DNA of 43,282 nucleotides from Bacillota bacterium (GTDB taxonomy: Bacteria > Bacillota > UBA4882 > UBA8346), in contig JAEYPR010000028.1 in the NCBI GenBank assembly GCA_023410535.1, positions 1 to 43,282 on the forward strand, written 5' to 3'. A program made the position numbers and the translations under genes. The notes under the pieces were generated by a model. That model was not told the origin of the DNA. It made no database searches and was given only the letters and a program-made list of their open reading frames with translations. The first letter of the stretch is position 1. Each line of letters opens with the position of its first letter. Shown here piece after piece: positions 39,363-43,282 of the stretch.

Positions 39363-40173
39363 ATTGCCAGGTCACCTGCAACGGCGCCCGGTCGACGAGA
39401 CGGTGGTAGGAGACTTTGGGGAAACCGACCATGATGCCGCCGCCGACCGCTAGCGTTTCCGGCAGCTGCAACAGTTGCAACAACGGCTGATACCCCGAGC
39501 TGGCGCAACCTTCGAAAAAGCCGGCCCAGCAAGTGCCGAGTCCGATTGAGGGCGCGAATAATTCCGCGTAGCTCAACGCGAAATGCGCGTTATCCCGCCC
39601 TAACGACCCCATCTTTTTGGGAGTGGCCGCCGCCACCAGACAAGGCGCGCCACGGAGAATGACATCGCGGCCGGTGTTGCGATAGGTCGCTACCGTCCCG
39701 GCGTAATAAGCGCCGCCGGGGGAGCCGCTGTTGATTTTTTCCTCCATCCAATCGATAGTGGCGGCAATGATCTTTTGCAACGTTTCCGGGTCGTCATAAA
39801 CGTAAAACGCCACGCCTTGGGAGTTGCCGCCGGTCGGGGCTTGGCGCGCCACGTCCAAAAGCTGCTGAACCTTGGCTCTGGGGACCTGCTCCGGCCGGTA
39901 TTGGCGTACCGAACGGCGCGCTCTGAGAAACTGAGCGGCCGTGGCTTCATCCAAAACGGGCTGGTTGATTTGGGGTATTTGATTAGCTAGGGGCGTTTTT
40001 TCATGATCCAACGCGCCGTGGGGACAAACCGCCACGCAATGGCCACAAGCGATGCAATGGCGTTCCGGTTGGGCTTGCGGCCCGTCGTGCATTGCAATGA
40101 CCCCGGTGGGACAATCGGCGACGCATAGGCCACACCGGGTACACTTTGACTGGTCAACTTGAATTAAGCTCAT
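39361..40173 (-). CDS. ferredoxin-nitroreductase fusion protein
   Basis: A 270-aa flavoprotein. The N-terminal 60 residues hold two [4Fe-4S] motifs: Cys11, 14, 17, 21 and Cys40, 43, 46, 50. The rest is an FMN nitroreductase domain (RARRSVRQYRPEQVP, QAPTGGNSQG, GLGTCWAGFFEG). Such fusions in anaerobes transfer electrons from ferredoxin to FMN; the substrate is unknown. AAAGGAGAG precedes the ATG. Confidence 0.92.
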   Translation of the reverse strand: MSLIQVDQSKCTRCGLCVADCPTGVIAMHDGPQAQPERHCIACGHCVAVCPHGALDHEKTPLANQIPQINQPVLDEATAAQFLRARRSVRQYRPEQVPRAKVQQLLDVARQAPTGGNSQGVAFYVYDDPETLQKIIAATIDWMEEKINSGSPGGAYYAGTVATYRNTGRDVILRGAPCLVAAATPKKMGSLGRDNAHFALSYAELFAPSIGLGTCWAGFFEGCASSGYQPLLQLLQLPETLAVGGGIMVGFPKVSYHRLVDRAPLQVTWQ

Positions 40174-40256
40174 TTTAACTCTCCTTTATCCCGCTTGGAT
40201 TCGTATTGAAATCGGCGTTTCATCATTATGAAGCGTCGGGACCGGTTATTCCATAT

Positions 40257-40288
40257 GAAAAGGTCCGGCTTTTTTCCAAGCCGGACCG
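40257..40288 (-). terminator. terminator of the aminotransferase gene
   Basis: GGTCCGGCTT (40262-40271) and AAGCCGGACC (40278-40287), with TTTTCATA following on the minus strand. Confidence 0.85.
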
Positions 40289-40307
40289 TGATCTCCAACG
40301 ATTGTTC

Positions 40308-41495
40308 CTACTGTTGCAACCCAAACTCCGCGGCCAACTTGGTGAAGGCGGGCAGCGAGTTAATGATGGTTTCTTTGGAGACGCAGTAGGCGATCCGGAA
40401 GTAGCCGGGTCCGGCGAAACCGCTGCCCGGAACGAGCAGCAGATTGTATTTGAGCGCCGCTTGGATGAACGCGACGTCATCGGCGATCGGGCATTTCGGG
40501 AAGAGATAAAAGGCGCCTTCCGGCTTGGTGACTTCAAAACCGACGCTGATCAAGTGGTTATACAAAAGATCGCGGCGTTCCCGATAGATGTCGACGCCAA
40601 CCACTTCGCCTTGGAGTTCGGCGACCAGCCGTTGCATTAACGCGGGGGCGTTGACGAACCCCAGCACGCGGTTGGCAAAAACCAGGGCGTCAAAGAGCAG
40701 TTCCGGTTCGGGGTTAGCGGGATGAAGCGCCACATATCCGATGCGTTCGCCGGGGATGGCCAGGTCTTTACTATGCGAGGTCACCACCAGGCTGTGTTCA
40801 AAGTAGTTGAAGACCGGCGGAACGGCGACGCCGTAAGCCAACCCGGCGTAAGGTTCATCGGAGACCAGGTAAATGGTGATCCCAAGTTGGGCTTCTTTCT
40901 CGCGGATCACTTCGGCCAAGGCGCTTAAGGTCTCGGGGCTGTAAATGACCCCGGTCGGATTGTTCGGCGAATTGATCAAGATGATTTTGGTGCGCTCGTT
41001 GATGACTTCGGCGATGGCTTTGACATCCAGTTGAAAGTCGGGTTTGGTTTTGACCACGACCAATTTTCCCTGGTGGTTTTCGGTGTAAAAACCGTATTCG
41101 ACAAAGTAGGGGCTGGAGACAATCACTTCGTCGCCGGGGTTGAGCAACGCTTTGAAGGCGACATTGAGACCGCCGCCGGCGCCGACGGTCATGACCACGT
41201 GGCCGGCGGTCAGGGTAAGGCCGGTTTTGCGGTTGAGGTGAGCGGCGACCGCGGCGCGGGCTTCGGGGTAACCGGCGTTGCTCATGTATTTATGCATGCC
41301 CGGAACCGGGTGGTTGGCCAGTTCGGCGAGACGGGATTTGAAGCTGGCCGGCGGTTCGAGGTCGGGGTTACCGATGGTGAAGTCGTAGACGTTCTCGCGG
41401 CCGTGGATCTGGGCGAGGCGGTCGCCTTCCTCGAACATTTTGCGGATCCAGGATGAGCGGGTTAGGGATTCGCGGACCTTAGATGAGATGGACAT
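40308..41495 (-). CDS. class I pyridoxal-phosphate aminotransferase
   Basis: A 395-aa fold-type I aminotransferase of the aspartate-aminotransferase family. NSPNNPTG (175-182), Asp213 (VSDEPYAG), the Schiff-base Lys243 (SHSKDLAIPGERIGY) and Arg251 hold PLP; an Arg near the C-terminus (GYFRIAYC) would bind the substrate carboxylate. The substrate is not determined. ATG 41495 with AAGGAGG is preferred to the in-frame start at 41549, which lies in the inverted repeat. Confidence 0.94.
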   Translation of the reverse strand: MSISSKVRESLTRSSWIRKMFEEGDRLAQIHGRENVYDFTIGNPDLEPPASFKSRLAELANHPVPGMHKYMSNAGYPEARAAVAAHLNRKTGLTLTAGHVVMTVGAGGGLNVAFKALLNPGDEVIVSSPYFVEYGFYTENHQGKLVVVKTKPDFQLDVKAIAEVINERTKIILINSPNNPTGVIYSPETLSALAEVIREKEAQLGITIYLVSDEPYAGLAYGVAVPPVFNYFEHSLVVTSHSKDLAIPGERIGYVALHPANPEPELLFDALVFANRVLGFVNAPALMQRLVAELQGEVVGVDIYRERRDLLYNHLISVGFEVTKPEGAFYLFPKCPIADDVAFIQAALKYNLLLVPGSGFAGPGYFRIAYCVSKETIINSLPAFTKLAAEFGLQQ

Positions 41496-41542
41496 ATAAA
41501 GAGCCTCCTTGTAAGGTATTTGGCTTGGGTTAACAGAAAGCT

Positions 41543-41712
41543 TTGCCAAATTGGTTGTTTGCGCCGTGAAAAGCTGCCCATTACTGCGTCACTTGGTCGC
41601 TGCGGTGCTCGATATACAGCGAGTATTATCTGTGCTCCTCGCTCGGGCGTTCCTTGTACTGGACAACTTTTGACGGCGCGATTGTGAATACATGGAGACA
41701 ACCAATTTGGCA
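41543..41712. repeat. long imperfect inverted repeat (MITE- or REP-like)
   Basis: TTGCCAAATTGGTTGT (41543-41558) is repeated inverted as ACAACCAATTTGGCAA (41697-41712). Inside, GCGCCGTGAAAAG (41561-41573) faces CTTTTGACGGCGC (41667-41679) with one mismatch, and more weak complementarity follows. The right arm carries about 16 extra nt. No transposase or ORF with a ribosome site is inside. It may be a non-autonomous mobile element or dispersed palindrome. Confidence 0.7.
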
Positions 41713-41915
41713 AGGTGCCCCCGGCGCGTTTAGGGCTGAAGCGCCGGCCAGGCTACAGGTTGCTTTACAACTACTGATATAATAAGTAGCAATTCTTTAT
41801 GAGAAGGTACAAGCGACGAGGAAATATTTATGTATATTTCCATAACTCCGAAGTATATCCTTCCCGGAAATTTGCATTTTGGATCGATTTCCTGAATTTA
41901 GCGGTGAAAGACCTC
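41713..41915. other. intergenic region with small palindromes
   Basis: No gene seen. CCGGCGC / GCGCCGG (41721-41747) and GGAAATAT / ATATTTCC (41820-41841) are short perfect stems of unknown role. Confidence 0.45.
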
Positions 41916-41944
41916 TTTACAGCAAGGCGTTTTTAGGTTATAAT
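41916..41944 (+). promoter_or_regulatory. sigma-A promoter of tRNA-Leu(CAG)
   Basis: TTTACA (41916-41921), 17 bp, TATAAT (41939-41944). The predicted start is about 9 nt before the mature tRNA. Confidence 0.8.
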
Positions 41945-41959
41945 AAATTTCGCTGACGT

Positions 41960-42046
41960 GCCGAAGTGGTGGAACTGGCAGACGCGCTGTGTTCAGGGCG
42001 CAGTGTCCGTAAGGGCGTGCGGGTTCAAATCCCGCCTTCGGCACCA
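41960..42046 (+). tRNA. tRNA-Leu (anticodon CAG)
   Basis: GCCGAAG (41960-41966) pairs with CTTCGGC (42036-42042), then A and an encoded CCA (42044-42046). The anticodon loop is TTCAGGG within stem CTGTG / CGCAG, so it reads CUG. Long variable arm (TGTCCGTAAGGGCGT). T loop GGTTCAAATCC. Single gene with its own promoter and terminator. Confidence 0.97.
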
Positions 42047-42056
42047 TGATTATTCT

Positions 42057-42087
42057 CCTCCGTTATTTGACGGGGGTTTTTGATTTT
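42057..42087 (+). terminator. terminator after tRNA-Leu(CAG)
   Basis: CCTCCGT and ACGGGGG enclose TATTTG, followed by TTTTTGATTTTT. Confidence 0.8.
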
Positions 42088-42122
42088 TATAGGGTGTTTT
42101 GCTAATCATTTGCTAAGCAAAT

Positions 42123-42155
42123 AAAAACTGCCTTGTTGAAGGGCAGTTTTTGTTT
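42123..42155. terminator. second hairpin terminator downstream of the tRNA
   Basis: AAAAACTGCC (42123-42132) pairs with GGCAGTTTTT (42142-42151), with T-runs on both strands. A 15-nt palindrome ATTTGCT A AGCAAAT lies just before it (42108-42122). Confidence 0.8.
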
Positions 42156-42245
42156 CCTTTATTTGTCCCAATTTCAAAAAATGTCGAATCGAAAGCATGG
42201 ATAATTAGATTGATACAGACAGACAATCCTGAATTGTCTCAAGCT

Positions 42246-42275
42246 CCTCCGTTCCCAACGGAGGTTTTCTATTTT
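42246..42275 (+). terminator. third hairpin terminator downstream of the tRNA
   Basis: CCTCCGTT, loop CCC, AACGGAGG (42246-42264), then TTTTCTATTTT. No gene lies between it and the previous hairpin. Confidence 0.85.
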
Positions 42276-42337
42276 GAAAAGAAAACCTTTGCCAAGAGAT
42301 CACGCTACGATAAACATTGAAGCGGAAACAGACAAAA

Positions 42338-42374
42338 TAAAAGGAGCTTGATACAAATCAAGTTCCCTTTTTAA
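42338..42374 (-). terminator. terminator of the sugar permease gene
   Basis: AAAGGAGCTTGAT (42340-42352) pairs with ATCAAGTTCCCTTT (42357-42370). Read on minus, TTTTATTTTG follows. Confidence 0.85.
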
Positions 42375-42416
42375 TCCTTGTTATTATTTATCAGCAACAA
42401 CCTAATGCCCTTTCGG

Positions 42417-43282
42417 TTACCCTTGATTTTCGGCCTTTTCCTTGCCCTGCAGCCAGGGAGGTAGAGCAAGTCTGAATTTCCTCCTGCCACGTAACGACAT
42501 AACGATGCTTTGCAGCACAATGAAGAGATACAGCAAGAGCCCGCTTACTATCGCTTGAGAGTTTGATTGGACGCCCGCCGCACGGATCAGTTCATTGATT
42601 ATCAGAAGGATCAGCGTACCGATTGGCGCGCCAAGCAGGTTCCCTACGCCGCCGTTGAGCAGAATGCCGCCGATTACATTCGAGGCGATAGCTTTCATTT
42701 CGAACAACGCCCCGTTTCCGATATTACCGGCTCCTGTTGTCATGAGGAACACAAATCCTGCGATACCGGCCGTTAATCCGCATATCACGTATGAGAAGAA
42801 TATCGTTCTTTTTACGTTGATACCGAGCATCCGAGCGCTCTGACTATTGCCGCCAACAGCGTAGACATTGCGCCCGAAACGCGACCACTTCATAAGGGCG
42901 GCGAAGAGGAGAACAAGGACCACCACAACGATGACGCCTGGTTTGATTTCACACGGGATGAAAACGCCTAGCCTGTTTTGCGTGCCAAGCCAAGGAATCA
43001 CTATTGTAAAATCCCGCAAGGCAACAAAAGCAGGCATGGTCACGTTGATCGGATCTTTGTGGAGTGTCGTCAGCAGTCCCTGTGCTAAGAACAATCCTGA
43101 CAGCGTTATGATAAATGGCTGTATTTCAAGATAGGCAATGAGATATCCATGCAAGAGACCAAACGCGATACCTATGCCCAGGGAAAGAAGTAGGGCACCC
43201 CAAACGTTCCCCATTCCCGATTCCAGCAACATGGCACAGGCCATGGTTACCAGGCCACATACTGCGCCGATGGAAATGTCGA
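42417..43282 (-). CDS. sugar ABC transporter permease (RbsC/BPD_transp_2 family), 5' end outside the window
   Basis: The frame is open to the window edge, so about 288 residues of the C-terminal part are seen. The edge codons read DISIGAVCGLVTMACAM, matching the DLSVGS segment of RbsC-type permeases, so translation begins beyond 43282 and the ATG at 43244 is internal. Family features: GFVFLMTTGAGNIGNG, GNLLGAPIGTLILLIINELIRAAG, YAVGGNSQSARMLGINV. It forms a membrane channel for ribose, galactose or another monosaccharide; the partner genes are outside. Followed by a terminator on the minus strand. Confidence 0.93.
   Translation of the reverse strand, partial: DISIGAVCGLVTMACAMLLESGMGNVWGALLLSLGIGIAFGLLHGYLIAYLEIQPFIITLSGLFLAQGLLTTLHKDPINVTMPAFVALRDFTIVIPWLGTQNRLGVFIPCEIKPGVIVVVVLVLLFAALMKWSRFGRNVYAVGGNSQSARMLGINVKRTIFFSYVICGLTAGIAGFVFLMTTGAGNIGNGALFEMKAIASNVIGGILLNGGVGNLLGAPIGTLILLIINELIRAAGVQSNSQAIVSGLLLYLFIVLQSIVMSLRGRRKFRLALPPWLQGKEKAENQG

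Overview
The window looks like a chromosomal segment of a Gram-negative-type (diderm) member of the Bacillota. Firmicute signs are the rpmE - DUF1385 - prfA - prmC order, frequent TTG starts behind strong AGGAGG sites, and many U-tailed hairpin terminators. The sign of an outer membrane is a pair of related small beta-barrel-like proteins, each with a signal peptide and a C-terminal Phe. The species cannot be fixed from the sequence alone. A Hydrogenispora/Limnochordia-like or similar anaerobe would fit the hydrogenase-maturation, manganese-transporter and AhpF-like/glutaredoxin genes.

Layout. 1-660: a 21-nt tandem repeat and a small orphan ORF. 660-5200 (minus strand): a methyl-accepting chemotaxis protein with a sigma-D-like promoter, tRNA-Leu(CAA), barrel protein 1, a 300-bp non-coding block of strong hairpins, an IMPACT/YigZ protein that appears leaderless, and a BsuPI-type exported protein. 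5587-8170: a COG2509 flavoprotein and an RlmI-like rRNA methyltransferase. 8213-8842: a long intergenic region with two inverted pairs of DnaA boxes, both at 21-bp spacing, and a 31-aa hydrophobic ORF. 8843-13120: aldo/keto reductase, PPM1-like methyltransferase, an unusual radical SAM protein and barrel protein 2. 13211-22290: rpmE, then an operon of DUF1385, prfA, prmC, hypF, hypC, hypD, hypE and an exported TolB-like propeller protein. 22371-23893: a glutaredoxin and an AhpF-like flavoprotein separated by thirteen degenerate 21-nt units; the pair matches the Cp9/Cp34 system of Clostridium pasteurianum.

24074-33930: a dienelactone-hydrolase-like protein, a site-2 protease, an exported beta-rich protein, a nucleoside deaminase, an orphan solute-binding protein with an enolase-superfamily dehydratase, a MATE exporter and an Nramp metal transporter. 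33991-38709: a self-contained efflux operon (TetR, HlyD, two ABC ATPases, ABC-2 permease). Its order matches the E. coli cecR-ybhGFSR operon, but with the YbhF ATPase split into two genes. Three copies of one AT-rich palindrome mark its likely operators. 38737-41495 (minus): a small membrane protein, a ferredoxin-nitroreductase and a class I aminotransferase. 41543-43282: a long imperfect inverted repeat, tRNA-Leu(CAG), a run of terminators without genes, and the 3' part of a sugar ABC permease that runs off the window.

No CRISPR array, insertion sequence, integrase or phage gene was seen. The most unusual items are the paired DnaA-box intergenic region, the structured non-coding block at 3790-3990, the two 21-nt repeat arrays, and the operator trio of the efflux operon.
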